DNA of 64,000 nt from Lineus longissimus (Eukaryota; Nemertea; Pilidiophora; Heteronemertea; Lineidae): contig NC_088311.1 in assembly GCF_910592395.1 (NCBI RefSeq), positions 3,226,501 through 3,290,500 of the forward strand. The letters run 5' to 3'. The stretch's first letter is position 1, and every line of letters starts with the position of its first letter. A program made the position numbers and the translations under genes. A model generated the notes under the pieces. That model was not told the DNA's origin, did no database searches, and saw only the letters and a list, made by a program, of their open reading frames with translations. This document shows, piece after piece, positions 1-13,225 of this stretch.

Positions 1-2064
1 AACTGCTACAAGAATGTGATTGGAATCTGCAGAACCAAAGATAAGCATCGAAAATGCGAAAAAAGCTTTTTCGAAAACTTTACAAAACCTTCTAGAATTC
101 TTGGCGTGACTTACCTAGCATACGAACATAGAGAGCATTCTTGTCAGTTTTTTCAAATGAGATCCCACCTCGCCTCTGAAAAAATAGAAAAGATGAATCT
201 GATCAGATATTTCCTTGTCAAAAATCTGAAAAGATATAGAAACTGAAATGTTGGAGAATCATAAATATTGGGGATAACAGGTCTACTTTACATCATTTAT
301 TTTCATTGGTGTGACCAGCAATAATTTGTGTGCAATAAGCAACAAAAAGATCACTTGTCGGCAAAGTAAATTCAGTCACTACTTGGTTTGAGATGAACAT
401 CTGAAGTATATCACTTTGAAGATAAAATCTTTGGGATTTATGGCCTTGCCCTTAAAGGGTTAATGGATGCTCTCTTATTTCCTTACATCAAAATCCCTCT
501 TTTGATCTTGGAGAAGCCTTCATGCACTTGTACGTGACATACTTATATTCCGTAGTCAATGTCAAAGGCAAATCCAGTGCATTTCTGTATTGGTAAATGG
601 ATTTATGTGTTGGAATCTGCAGCTGACCAAGGTGAAATGGACTGCAAAAGCTTTCAAGGTCGACAAATATATACCAAGCTGCATATCTCGAACCTCGATT
701 ACAAGGATGACCCTGAGACTGACAAATGTCCCCTCAAAAGAGATTTGTATCTTATTGATTACGACATGTAAGGTCAAGGTTTTATGTGACCTGCTTTGGC
801 AAAAGTTGGTGTTTGTAAACATGTAATTTGTTCTGGTCTGGTGCCTGTTGTCACCAACTCAGCCTCCCAGGGAATCAATCAACAAGATACAGTCAATATG
901 ATTTCCTTAGAGCTTGTCTCAAACCATAGGTGCTATTTCAGACGTGGTGTTTGCAAAGTATCTTCAGCCCTATAGTAGATGATCGCATATGAGTCAGATG
1001 TCTAACATCTCTAATGGTATTCTGGTCTTGTATTCACAGCTTGCTAACTCAGCCTCCCAGGGAATCAGGTGACAAGATAGTCAATTTGATTTACTTAAAC
1101 CTAAGATGAAAATTAGACCATTGCTCTCCTCAGTACCGAAACAGCACCCGCCTTTAATCATTGCAGTGCAGATGAGTCAGTTTTCTTATATGTTTCGGTC
1201 TGAGGCCTGTAATTGTCACCAACTCAGCCTCAAGTATCAAGATAGTCAATTTGATTTCCTTAAACTTGAGATGAAAACTGCATCATCATCATCTCCTCCC
1301 AAGATTCTTGAAAGGACACTCACTGTCTCAAAGGAATTCTTGCTATGGCATGCATGGTGTTTGCAAAGTATCTTCAGCCCTAGTAGATGATTGCAGATGA
1401 GTCAGATGTCTGGCGTCTGCCAGACAGAAAGTCAATTTCAATCTCCACCACGGCTTCAATTCGGCAAAACCGAAGTATGATATTTGAATGTTCGAAAATT
1501 AGATCGCCTAGTTGGGTGAAATGCAATTTGAATAAATTCAGTAAGAACAAATTTCCTTCCTCATAGAAATGTAGTCTTTTATGATTGGTGAAACGCATTT
1601 CGTGATCCAATATAATGGTGTACGCCTGGAGGTATTAACATGCTATAATGAAGTGGAACCGCAATTGCTGAGGGAAGTCAGCGACTTTTAGCTTGGGAAA
1701 CGCTCTAATAGAATCCAACATAGCCAGGAGAAAGAGCAGAATGATAAAAAATTTATGATCACATCATGATGAAATAAATTCGTATTGAAAATGACATAAA
1801 AATATCAGCGAAAGTGATTTTCTTGCGAAATGAGAAACATGAAAATGATGTCAACAACAGGGTGATTCCGCCATCAGTGCAGAAATAGTATTTTTGCCAT
1901 TTCCAATAGTGGGGATTCAATTCACGCTGCTTGCCTTTACATTAGTGTACATTCGCCCAGGAGTCTCTGGCAAGCTAAGAACGAAATGGTCATTACTGCA
2001 ATTGAGGTACTTCTTGGCAAGGCATTATAGCTTTGACTTTTTTTTCATATCCAGTTGCTGGTGC
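1..2064. other. Non-coding stretch, no gene recognised
   Basis: All open frames here are short and lack convincing splice signals or recognisable protein motifs. The only structure I see is a degenerate duplication at about 847-1,412, annotated separately. The rest is AT-rich single-copy-looking sequence. Confidence 0.5.
847..1412. repeat. Degenerate long-period duplication
   Basis: The phrase CACCAACTCAGCCTC with following similarity (AAGATA, GTCAAT, GATTTCCTTA) recurs at about 855, 1,047 and 1,217. A second block beginning GGTGTTTGCAAAGTATCTTC recurs at about 944 and 1,355. Together they indicate an old, partly decayed duplication with a period of about 0.4 kb. No coding content is apparent. 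Confidence 0.6.
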
Positions 2065-3190
2065 ATGCCACAGAATCTACCTTGACTAGTAAAGATGGTA
2101 CTGACAGTCATCAGTTGCCACAGAATCTACCTTGACTAGTAAAGATGGTACTATCAGTCATCAGTTGCCACAGAATCTACCATGACAAGTAAAGATGATA
2201 CAGTCAGTCATCAGTTGCCACAGAATCTACCTTGACTAGTAAAGATGGTACTATCAGTCATCAGTTGCCACAGAATCTACCATGACTAGTAAAGATGGTA
2301 CTGTCAGTCATCAGTTGCCACAGAATCTACCATGACTAGTAAAGATGATACAGTCAGTCATCAGTTGCCACAGAATCTACCTTGACTAGTAAAGATGGTA
2401 CAGTCAGTCATCAGTTGCCACAGAATCTACCATGACTAGTAAAGATGGTACTATCAGTCATCAGTTGCCACAGAATCTACCTTGACTAGTAAAGATGGTA
2501 CTGTCAGTCATCAGTTACTCTGAATCTACCATGACTAGTAAAGATGGTACTGTCAGTCATCAGTTGCCACAGAATCTACCATGATTAGTAAAGATGATAC
2601 AGTCAGTCATCAGTTACTCAGAATCTACCATGACTAGTAAAGATGGTACAGTCAGTCATCAGTTGCCACAGAATCTACCTTGACTAGTAAAGATGGTACT
2701 GACAGTCATCAGTTACTCAGAATCTACCATGACCAGTAAAGATGGCACAGTCAGTCATCAGTTACTCAGAATCTAAAATACTGTACTGTCAGTCATCAGT
2801 TGCCACAGAATCTACCATGATTAGTAAAGATGGTACTGTCAGTCATCAGTTACTCAGAATCTACCATGACTAGTAAAGATGGTACAGTCAGTCATCAGTT
2901 GCCACAGAATCTACCTTGACTAGTAAAGATGGTACTGACAGTCATCAGTTACTCAGAATCTACCATGACCAGTAAAGATGGCACAGTCAGTCATCAGTTA
3001 CTCAGAATCTAAAATACTGTACTGTCAGTCATCAGTTGCCACAGAATCTACCATGACTAGTAAAGATGGTACTGTCAGTCATCAGCTACTCTGAATCTAC
3101 CATGACTAGTAAAGATGGTACAGTCAGTCATCAGCTACTCTGAATCTACCATGACTAGTAAAGATGGTACTGACAGTCATCAGTCATGAC
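2065..3190. repeat. 50-bp satellite array, about 22 copies
   Basis: A monomer of exactly 50 bp repeats head to tail; the word CAGAATCTAC falls at 2,121, 2,171, 2,221 and so on. Each monomer carries the palindrome ACTAGT and alternates between two junction variants, GTTGCCACAGAATC and GTTACTCAGAATC. Shortened monomers with AATACTGTACTGTC occur twice. The block at about 2,640-2,830 is repeated almost unchanged at about 2,880-3,060, so there is a higher-order unit of about 240 bp. No protein is encoded, and the repeats are contiguous without spacers, so it is not a CRISPR array. Confidence 0.95.
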
Positions 3191-4817
3191 AAGTAAATAT
3201 GGTGGTACTGCAAGGCAATCAGTTGCAAACGAATCTACAACAATCGGCATACAATTGATGTTGGAACGATTCCACTATCCCCCATAAGTGTAGGAAGTGA
3301 GCCACTTCACATTTATGACGGCAAACAATGACTCGCACCTCCTTGACACACCTGCTAGTTTCTGGGAATGACAAAATATCAAACTGAAAGTCAAACATTT
3401 GAAAACCGACTAAAGTTTTCACTTATCAGCCTGACCAGAACACAAGATATATAGACATCATGCTGCCCAGCAATAATGTGAGGTTTTCCATGCCAACACT
3501 AAGTGGATTTGATTGAAGGTCACCTTTTCGAGACCAAGCCATAATTCATCTCTTCTATCCTAACATTAGCGGTGATTACCCAGTGCGCCGCGACCCACAG
3601 GGTCATATTGGTATAAATCAATCAGACGGATATTCAATAAAAGATCAATCAATATCGTCGATACATTCATGCCAATATTGATCAAATGATGGCGCTCATT
3701 ATTGGCCATTGAAAGCAAAATTGACATGGTTAGTAGCGGCCGAATCACGACAAGGGAGGAAAAATTGTACTTGACGACTTGGCAATATTGATCTTGGGGA
3801 TTGCGAGAAAACAGTCACCTCTTTTTCTGATGCAATAGCTTTCCATGTCGTCTGAGCATTTTTGCATATGACTATGTGCCATCAACCTCATCAACCCTGC
3901 CACAGCTTGTCTGTCATTTGAGAGACTTTGAATTCGCCAAGGTGAAAGTTGATTGAAGATGGAAAACCTGAGAGTGGTCCATGGTCTTGCAATTAAGCCA
4001 AGTTTGTGGCAGGCAGTTATATCAGAAAACCGGCTCTTTCTGCGGGAAAAATGCTCTTGTGAGCACTTTGCCACTGGAGCCAAAATGACGTAGCGACTGA
4101 TGGTAACATCTAATTGGTCTACCGCTGTCACTGAAAAACTTAACTCTGTCACAATGACAAATAATTCTCATACTTCATAAATCATTAGATGAGTAATCGC
4201 CTTTCTGACTAACTCATTATCACTTCAAGTAGGTTAAAATCTATTTTTACTTTTATAAATTTTTGTGGTTATTGGCCAAGTGATTCTACACCTCTTTCCT
4301 GATCAGTGCACCTAGCAGTGATCAAACTTTGCCAAGTTATGAGGTCAGCCCTTGAGAAACCTTCCTTGTGTCACTGTGTTAGGGGAATAACATCATTTTG
4401 AACAGAGCCAGTCCCCATACCTCCGCAAACTTCATCTACTTCACCCAAGAGAAGCTGATATGGAGAGGGATGAGTTTTCAACCAACTTGGCAAAATCAAT
4501 TGAGAATTTGTTCAACTTCTCTCATCATACATAATACTAAGGGACAGATTCTCCAGACAGTTGTGGAATTTACAAGTCATTGACATGCTTACCAGCCCAA
4601 GGCGGTTGAAACCAACGCCGGTCAATGATACGATCGAATTCTGGGACTGAAGGATGACGATTTTTGCCATCGGCGTTTGGAACACATGAAGAGGTTTGGT
4701 ACAGAAACTCTTATCATGAATGTAATGATCAGTCAATGTAATTTTCGAAAGGAATTCTTATGATTTTCAAAATTTTTACATTTTCAAGCCCAGGTGCCGC
4801 AACCAAGGTTTGTTATG
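3191..4817. other. Non-coding stretch, no gene recognised
   Basis: A minus-strand frame of 135 codons (4,152-3,745) is open, but it lacks a recognisable motif, shows no clear codon bias and has no flanking splice context that I trust. I see no repeat structure. Confidence 0.45.
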
Positions 4818-4961
4818 TATAGAACTGGGCCGACCGAATCGAAACACAGATAGCGCTAACAGGGCCTAACAGAGAATAGTGTAAAGCATTTAACCATTCC
4901 ACTATACTCTGTTAGGTCCTGTCAGCACTATCGGAGTTTCAATTCAGTCAGCCCTGTAGTC
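4818..4961. mobile_element. Near-complete hairpin, MITE-like (possible small-RNA hairpin)
   Basis: The left half (from AGAACTGGGCCGAC at 4,821) and right half (ending GTCAGCCCTGTAGT near 4,960) are inverted copies over about 60 bp with scattered mismatches, several of which would be G:U pairs in RNA. The core CCTAACAGAG matches CTCTGTTAGG across a spacer of roughly 16 bp. I cannot identify a clear target duplication. The form fits a small non-autonomous DNA transposon; a long small-RNA precursor is a less likely alternative. Confidence 0.7.
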
Positions 4962-6445
4962 CGGACACCTACGTTTTTGTCTTCTTCTTCCATTGCACTA
5001 CCTTTCTCCCAGTTTTGATATTCCAAAGTTCAGATAAAATGGCACACAAATGTTTTGCAAAATCCTCACTTGGATTTGGAACTTTTAATGTTCAATTAAA
5101 CTTCTATCCAAAATCTTGGACGGATAGGTACTAAACTAATATCCAAAGTGTTCACTTTGTAATGTAAAGTGACTGTTGGCAGAACTTTGTATCCAGAATT
5201 GAGAAGTATGATCCAGAATTCTATCCAAAATTAAGGAGAAGTCTTTGTACAACTTGCTAATCTGAAAGTCACTTTCCGAATGGACTGGACGCGATCTATC
5301 CCTATTCAGCTTTATCAATAAATCTGCATTAACTGACCATGTTCAAATTAGGCAGATCACGTGGACAACATTTGTCATTGAAAGGCTTGAAAGAAAGTCT
5401 ATTTTGTCCACCCCTTCAATGATTTCTATGGGAAATATATTCACTTGACAGCAGCACTTAAAATGCTAGCAAAATCGATAGATGTTGAAAAGGTGATTTT
5501 CAATCTAGTGACCCGTTGTCAATATAGTCATAAAGCTAACAGATTGTAAAGAAGTCTGGGGTCGCTTGGGGTAACCTCGGGCCTAGTCATTAAGGTATTC
5601 AGCAGCAGTGGTAGCGCAGAGGAAAAGCATCCAAGAGGTTGACCATGACCAACATAGAAATGGAGCCAAGCCATTCAACAACCTCCAAAACCAGCACAAT
5701 TCTTCACAGACGGAAAAGGGGCATCTGGCTGTACCAGCCTCTGAGGGTTCCTGTACAATTTCATGCTTCAGAGAGCTAATACCATCGTTACCGATGTCAA
5801 GCCCTGGGAGTCGGGCTACAGGGCTCTGAGCTTGACCAGAGTAGCCTGAAGGCCATCTGGTTGCCTGTCCAGGCATCATACTTATGAGGGCAAACGGCTT
5901 GAATCAGTCAGAGAAAGAAGTTTACTTTTCATTTTGGGCAGATGACAAAGCTCAGTCAGTTAAGTTAGTGCTATCACGATTTACAGAAGAATACAAGACT
6001 TTTGACTGCTTTCAAAGAGCGTGTCCCTCACCATAAAAGACCTTTCTGGCTTCAAAAAACTTCTATATTCAGAACCGCTTCCCCAATCAGTTTGAGCTGA
6101 CAACAATGTCATCGAACATCACGGCGAATTCCTGCTTTTCAGGAACTAGACCAACTGGACTAAAGCCAAAAACTTGGAGCAGGTACGCAGATATTTTATT
6201 CATTGGCCACCTGAAACCATTTCAATGTTCAATTGTAACGATTTCACTGTTATGACAATATTTTGGTAGCCTATTGGTCCTGCCAGCAGGCGACGGCCAA
6301 TATTTTGGTCTGTTTGGATATTGGTGGCCGGACTCAAAGATAAGCACCCCATGGTTTCGTTTACTGGATTTACGGGTTTAGAAATTTATGAAGCCAAAGA
6401 AAGTATTATCATAATAGTAGGCCGAGACAATAATAAAAGACCCCT
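4962..6445. other. Non-coding stretch, no gene recognised
   Basis: Overlapping frames on both strands at about 5,583-5,879 are open for 73-98 codons in a GC-richer patch. Neither gives a recognisable domain, and the opposite-strand openness argues against both. Nothing else stands out. Confidence 0.4.
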
Positions 6446-6605
6446 TTGGTACCAGGTCATTCTAACACAACTGGTGTTGGTACCAGGTCATCCTCACACC
6501 ACTGGTGTTGGTACCAGGTCATCCTCACACCACTGGTGTTGGTACCAGGTCATCCTCACACCACTGGTGTTGGTATCAGGTTATTCTCATACCACTGGTG
6601 TTGGT
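6446..6605. repeat. 31-bp minisatellite, five copies
   Basis: Units beginning TTGGTACCAGGTCAT start at 6,446, 6,477, 6,508, 6,539 and 6,570, a strict 31-bp period. The middle copies are nearly identical and the outer ones have diverged. Downstream to about 6,790, degenerate phrases such as TTGACAATGTTGATACCCAT suggest an older extension. A 125-codon frame across the array is a by-product of the repeat. Confidence 0.9.
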
Positions 6606-7619
6606 GACAATATTGTTACCCATGCTAATACCAATTGGTGTTTTCTTGATGTCCAGGCTTACCACAGATTGGTGACAACGTATTATTGCCCATGTTAACC
6701 CTATTGACAATGTTGATACCCATGCCAATAGCATCAGTGGCGAGTTGATACCGACGCTAACAACATTTGTGGTGAGTTGACAAGGTGGTCATGCTCAAAC
6801 CATCCCCTGTGTCTCCCTTTCCACCTCTATCGTCACGAAGACGTTTGCTCAATTAAGGGTTAACCCATTCAATTGGGTATTGGCAACTCGATCAACAGAT
6901 AAAGAAGCCAGCAGGTGTTCGACGCTATTGTCAATTATTGCCGCAATTACTGGGGAAGTCTTCCCTGACATGATCACAAGACATGGAACAGGCACTTGAA
7001 GTGATCTGCAAAAAGGTTTCCAAGTGTAATGCAGACGCTAATTTTCTCGACATTGGCCAGGTAATGCTAGAGTACAGGGCAGTCCTATGGCAATACCATA
7101 GAAGAGCAAAGCCCTGCAATTTCGAAGTCCAGTGGCTCTAACACTTTTTACTGCTTGCCCTTAAAGCCCTGACAGCAAACTAGTACGCATTAGGAATTCG
7201 ACTCGAAATTTCTCAATACTACAGAAGCGATTTCATCATTCTAGAAAAGTGGCCACAAAGTCTGAGTCAGACAGGCTGATTGCCAAGTTGATAACCTTTA
7301 CCAATGTGGTACAGTACTTGTTTCATCAGACCTATGCCATTGTGTAAATGATACACAACCTTGGCAAATGTATAAAGCGTAATGATCTTTCTCCTAGTTG
7401 ACGTCAGAGTGTGAGTGAACCTGGAGCAATTCCCCCACTGCATTAGTGGTCTCAGCGTAACAGTCGAGCAGTTACAACCAGCAAGATCATCGAAGCCTCC
7501 ATGACTTTCCAACATGAAGAAAGGGAGTAGCTTGCTCTTCTTCAAAAGCCGGGCAAAAAGTGTTCATTAGAAGCAGAAACAGCCACACTTCCTCGAAATA
7601 GCTAATCAGAAACTCAGCT
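6606..7619. other. Non-coding stretch, no gene recognised
   Basis: Contains degenerate tails of the neighbouring minisatellite and short open frames without motifs. No feature is supported. Confidence 0.4.
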
Positions 7620-8165
7620 CAAAATGAAAAACAGTTTGGCAATTCCAACTCAGAAGCATTTTGAAGATCTTTTCCCAAAGTTGAAGGATACTTTAAGACC
7701 AGACTGTTTGCAAAAAAGGTAGACTCACACAAGTTAGTGAAAGGTAGGCGTGGAGAACGACATCAACACACCCAACTGAATTCTCCACATAAAATATGTC
7801 TGTAATGGACCGCTATCATGGCACAATCTGCAAGCTAATGAGTCTAAGCAATCATCCTGGTACTAAATATCCAGGTTCCGTCAAGTCTCAAAGAAGAAGT
7901 GTAACTCAGCTCAGCTATTTTAACCCAGGAACATTTGTAATAGCTCTTCCTGAAGTTGAAGGACACTTTAAACCAGACTGGCTGTTTGCAGGTAAACTTG
8001 CACTAGTTGGTGAACATTAACAGAGAACGAAGTCATGTGGGGAACAACATAGGCACATTCTCCACATCTGTAATGTCTGCTATGGTCTGCTATCCTGGTG
8101 TGACATGTCAGCTAACGAGCCTATAGGCAATCATCCCGGTACTAAATATCCAGGTTCCATCCACA
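7620..8165. repeat. Two-copy tandem duplication of about 275-280 bp
   Basis: Matching phrases are offset by a near-constant distance: TTGAAGGA at 7,681 and 7,956, and TACTAAATATCCAGGTTCC at 7,861 and 8,140. Intervening sequence (CACATGAATTCTCCACAT-type, CAATCATCC) is similar but diverged, so this is an old local duplication. No protein feature is seen. Confidence 0.75.
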
Positions 8166-11100
8166 AGGAAGAGTAGGAAATCAAACTGTGTATCACACCA
8201 AGGCATAGCTGCAGATTATAGGGATGATTACAGCACCAATCGGTTGAAGAACTTTGTGAGAGATGTGTTTAAAGAGAGACAACCATGGTCTGTCCCCTGC
8301 CTGACAACTCATTCTGATCCCCGAGGCGTGAGAAGAAACAGAGGCGTAGAGAGATGATAATATGATGATACGTAAATATCATCAATCATACTTTCCATTT
8401 GAGTAAAAGCTGTCATTTTGCGTGTAAAAACATGTCATCTTCTATAACCTTCAGAAAACAAAAAATAAAAGCTGCTTTCTGCACGTCATCCACTAAAGAT
8501 GATGAATGTCACAAATGACAGGTTGCCTCAGCTCGATCTCCAAATAATGATGCAGATCTAAACCTACACGAGCGAGCGTGGAACCATCAACTTTAATCTC
8601 TCCGCATAACTTTCATGTGCATGCTCGCAATGATTATTTCATCAATACTGACGCATGGATTCGCTGCATTGAGTTTTTATGATAAATGTCACAATCGCCA
8701 CGAATATCAACAGGGGCGATCAATAATGTGAATTGGATTTCAAATGCTGGGATGAATTGGTCATAAATTCTTAGATTGGGTTTGTAGGAGTGATAAAATA
8801 GCTGATTCACACTGGTCACCAGAGTTGCCAGCGATAAGACTGGGTGATTGCACCGGCCAGTGTCAATATCAAAACCAGCAATTATTCGCCTACAGATGAC
8901 ATATCTTTTTGTCACACACCACGGCAATTATAATGGCAGCTCACAGCAACAAAAACCGCTTGTTTGCATGGTGCATTGACACCATGTTATGAAAGCAGTT
9001 CCATCTAGATTTATACGCTCATATGGCATATGTGGACAAACCAAACTTGGGTATCAAAAAGCGTGTTTTTTCAAAAAGACTTTCCAGCCTTAGTGAACTA
9101 ATTGACCGTGCGGATCTTGGATGGATTTAGAGTGCACTGGAAGTAAATCTCCAAGAAAGACCAGATTACTACACAATATTCAGCTTCCGCCTTCTAAATC
9201 AATCAATTAGGGCCGTGCAGTAACTGGCAGGTCTTCACGTCTCCGGCTAACCGCTCTCCTTAACCATGTTAACCAATCAATAGCTTGTTGTGTCGTAACC
9301 GTGGTTACATGCTATGTCATCAGGGGGGCACACCATTGCGCAGCGATATACGTGGGGAGATATTGAAGATAAAAGGAAGAGAGAAGTTCATAATCATAAA
9401 GACATTCACTGCCCTTTTGACAACTCTATTCTGATACATGTATCATCATGGATGATTGTTAGGTGTTTATTGATACTGCCTGAGGGGAAATTTCACAATG
9501 TTTTTCCAATATTGGCTGAGATGACATACAATTTCTTCGTTACTCATGGCCAGAAGTTCAACCTTGATTTCCCCAGGCGCATCAACTCATTATGAAAGGT
9601 GAAAGATGTATCGACAGAATGATGAATGTCACACTTAGAAATATCTTCGAATAGATATTTTAGAAAACATAGCGCATATAGAACTTCAATCAGAGGAATA
9701 ATGACTTCAAGGATCAAGAAAGGTCGTCAAGTATTCTGGCTTGCTGGCATGAAGTTGATTTTCATATGATGTGCAGCCTTAGGGAAAAGGGAACAAGTTT
9801 ACTGTAACTTACACCTTTAGTCTCAGGGCAAGAGAGTCATAGAAAATGAACCATGTGCGTCTCCTATAGAGATGTGTGTTTGTCTTTTGGCAATAAAATA
9901 AGTGATAGTTCCCAAGTATTTTCATCATCAACACCTCAACCCTATCATTAGTAGTATGAGGACATGGTCTTCTTAATCCTCGCTCATGTGAAAAAGTTTC
10001 AAACTAAACAACACTATAACTAGACTAACACAGCACCAAGAGACTGAGTGCGAAAGACCCAAGAAGCACGCCAAGTTTACCATAAACAGCGATGTGCTCT
10101 GATGTCACAGCATTTAATTTCCTTAATCAGTTACCCTGGATGCAGATCAATCCATTTAACATCAAAGCAACTGGCATAAAAAGCAAAGGCGTTAATTTTG
10201 ACGCAATCATTTATGATTTTTATGCACAGCAAGGAACTTCACACTTGAGTAACCTTCTCTAAAATTAGCTGCTAATAGTAATGTGCACTGCTCGAGGAAA
10301 CACTGACAAAGAAGGTTGTTGACATCACCATGACGGCAACCAGGCAGTTTCTTGATTAGCTCGAGAAAAACAAGGTACTTCCCTGGCAAAATGTTACGTT
10401 GACATTTTGTGCCAAGGAAGGAGCCTTGCTAGTCATGCTCGCGTAGGAATCAGTCAATTCTTATGTTGTAAGATTTCTTTCTGGGCATGCCTTATCAGCT
10501 TGACTACTGTTCCACAACAAGACCAAATCAGGTGCCAGTGCGGTAGCTCGTGTCGATGCGCAACAAATCACCTCCTCAATGGGAAGTTAGCTCTGTGCAG
10601 AGAAGGCTATTGGTGTCTAACCCAATTCAAGCAGAGGGCTTTCCAACTTCTTTGGCTCCACTCGTTCCTGGAGGGTCGATGTGGACAAAAAACATGAGCG
10701 ATGACCCTTTGTATCTACTAGTAGGGATGATTGAATGCAAAATAGCCCTTAAAAAGGGTTATTGTGAGGCTTAAGTAGGCTAATACTTTACCAAATATGG
10801 ATTATTCTTCAAATAATATCTTACCTAAAACGATAAAAGATGGACATCATTACGACAAGTATAACACATCATATTGAAAAGGTTTTATCAGTCAAAGTCT
10901 TGTGCCAAACATGAGATAAAAACTGGACCAAGAATAGAAAATTCTGCTGAAACAATTTTGGTTTAATGTACAAATACATTATCCTTATGTCAGAATAGAA
11001 CCATAAAGTAATTCTTTGTACTAGGGAACATATCTCAATTTCCCACCTTTAAGTCCCAAGCAGACAATAATCCTACAAACTCGTCTTCAGTTGACATTTC

Positions 11101-12552
11101 AGTTCATGATTCTGAAGCCATTTTTAGCACAGTTGGCTCTGGGCCACGTGCAGCCTCACATTCGCTGCAAATGTCTTTGAAGATATTAGCGTATTTTTTG
11201 CGGAGGCTGTCGCCAAGGAGTTTCCAATCTAAGCCACGCTAATGCTGCTTTGATGTTGATGTTTTTTAAGTTGGTGAATACAAGAAGTCTTTCGTTGGTG
11301 CTTGTTGATGGCAGCGGATGTACAGATTTCATTTCTGGTAGAAACGGAACGTGCCTTATTTTCAAGATATGGGAATAAGAAATAGCGCACCAGATGTAAC
11401 CATTATCTATTCATACCGAGTGATAAGACTGTGCACTCCAAGACAATAAAATACGGTCCATGACATTAGTGATATCTGGAGTGTACTCACTTCCCTACAC
11501 AACCATACTTTGGGCTTGCTTGGGCTCGTTCAGAAAAACTTCAGAAAACCTCAGCTAAGAATGACACTATACCAAAAGACCCCATGAGAAACTAAAGTAA
11601 GTGAGAAGTGATACTGACCACACTTGGCAAAGGAAATAGCGGTGAAATCACAGATTATGTGACTTGCACGCGCACATTCCGCAACCAATGAAAATCACAT
11701 CAACATCACTTATTTCAGACGGATGGCCATCAAGTCTGCTTCCTCACAACTAAACTCTGTTACTAAACTGTTCACCGCATGTCAGGGTAAAGCTTGGCAT
11801 CTTAGAAAGGATTAGAGTAACATGTTTAGATGACAGATATAAGGAGTTATATCAACTGGGTCGACAACCTTTCGAGGATCGAGCCAGCTTTAGACAATTT
11901 CAGAAAAACCGACTTATAAATTATGCACGACAGATCAGAGGAAAATTTCCAAATCCCAGCAATATTTCTATCCAGCATCCAATACCTCAAAACATTATCT
12001 AGTTGAACTGGAGAAACACACAATCCAATCATCCACAAATATATCGTTTTACAAAATTTGATATCACCAATAAATTGTCGGTGAGAGTTGACAAAGTGGA
12101 AACAAAGATTGGCGAAACGAGATGAGCATATTGAAGAATGGGAATCGACTCCTGTTCAAACTGAAACTGAATGGAATCAAATTTAAGGAAGAAAGAATAC
12201 TAAATTGACACTTTACATTCTTTTAACCCTAAAGGACTCATCCTGTCTGTATATTTGATTTACATGTTGTCAGCTGGATGTGAAAACAGGGGTGGATCCA
12301 GATAGAGAGGAACCTGATCCTTACTTTTCAAATTCAAAGTTTTTTCAGAACATTGAGAAATTGCACGGTCAATTTCAAAAATTGTTCTGGAATCAGGGGA
12401 GGGCCGGGATTGCCCGCCCCTCTCGGATCTTCACCTTTGGAAATGCATATACCAGAAAAGTGCAGTATTTGCAAAACCCAGCATGATGAAACTACATTGT
12501 ATTGATACCTGTGCTGTAATTTAGACAACTATCATCATCGTCTAAGGAGAAA
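8166..12552. other. Non-coding stretch, no gene recognised
   Basis: I found no exon with a recognisable protein motif. At about 12,282-12,440 a GGGGTGGATCCAG phrase and a CCCGCCCCTCTCGGATC phrase are roughly inverted, which is common in invertebrate MITEs, but I could not define ends. Confidence 0.4.
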
Positions 12553-12981
12553 GTGAGTTACTATCATTCTAAACAGTATGACAGAGTGAAATCAAACCCA
12601 CTCTATGGACATTATAACTTGTGTGAAAAAGATCCTGATGACGTGCACGAATGGAAACTTCCTCGTGTTACGCTTGAAGCAAAACTGTTTCATTTGATGT
12701 ACGCGTTTTTGAATGTTGCCATGAGCCGTCATTACGCCATAATTAGATGGAAGACTATGTTCTTTGCCGAAGGTGTATCAGGAGACAAGATTGTGCATGA
12801 ATACAAAATGATGCAAGGAGGCGCTGCTGTTAAGATAGGGGATTCAAAACTCACACTACCTTCTAGACATGTAATCAGAAAACAAGGATATCACAACTAT
12901 TGGTCATTTGCCCCAAGAAAGGATCTGGTCTGGTCTTATGCCCAAACAATGCCACACATGTGGTTGGTGCCATCTCTGTAG
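12553..12981 (+). other. Open frame of 142 codons, unrecognised
   Basis: The frame is open from 12,553 to the TAG at 12,981 and is fairly rich in basic and aromatic residues, for example RHYAIIRWKTMFF. Its last dozen codons run into the adjacent minisatellite. It matches no family I recognise. It could be a single exon, a decayed transposon frame or chance. Confidence 0.2.
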
Positions 12982-13225
12982 ACCAAGGTCACACATGTGT
13001 TTAGGTGTTATCTCTGTCAACCTAGGTCACACATGAGGCTGATGCCACCTCTGTCAACCTAGGTCACACATGTATGTGCATGGTTAGTTTTATCTCTGTC
13101 ATCACACATTTGGTTGGTTTTATCTCTGTAAACCTGGGTTACATGCAAGTGGTTGGTTTTATCTCAGTTAACCTAGGTCACACATGTGGTCGACATGGTG
13201 GTTTTATCGTCACACATGTGTTTAG
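12945..13225. repeat. Degenerate minisatellite with CACATGTG palindromes
   Basis: A unit of about 37-45 bp built from CTCTGTCAACCTAGGTCAC, CACATGTG and GGTTGGTTTTAT recurs six to seven times with considerable drift. CACATGTG is an E-box palindrome and AGGTCA a nuclear-receptor half site, but their recurrence is explained by the repeat. Confidence 0.75.

Noticed and set aside
2065-3190. CRISPR-like regular array
   Set aside because: Monomers abut with no unique spacers, and the setting is an animal genome.
3745-4152. 135-codon minus-strand frame
   Set aside because: No recognisable motif, no repeat of the pattern elsewhere, and no splice or promoter support.
6321-6698. 125-codon frame with VLVPGHPHTTG-like repeats
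   Set aside because: It is produced by the 31-bp minisatellite; the flanking parts have no motif.
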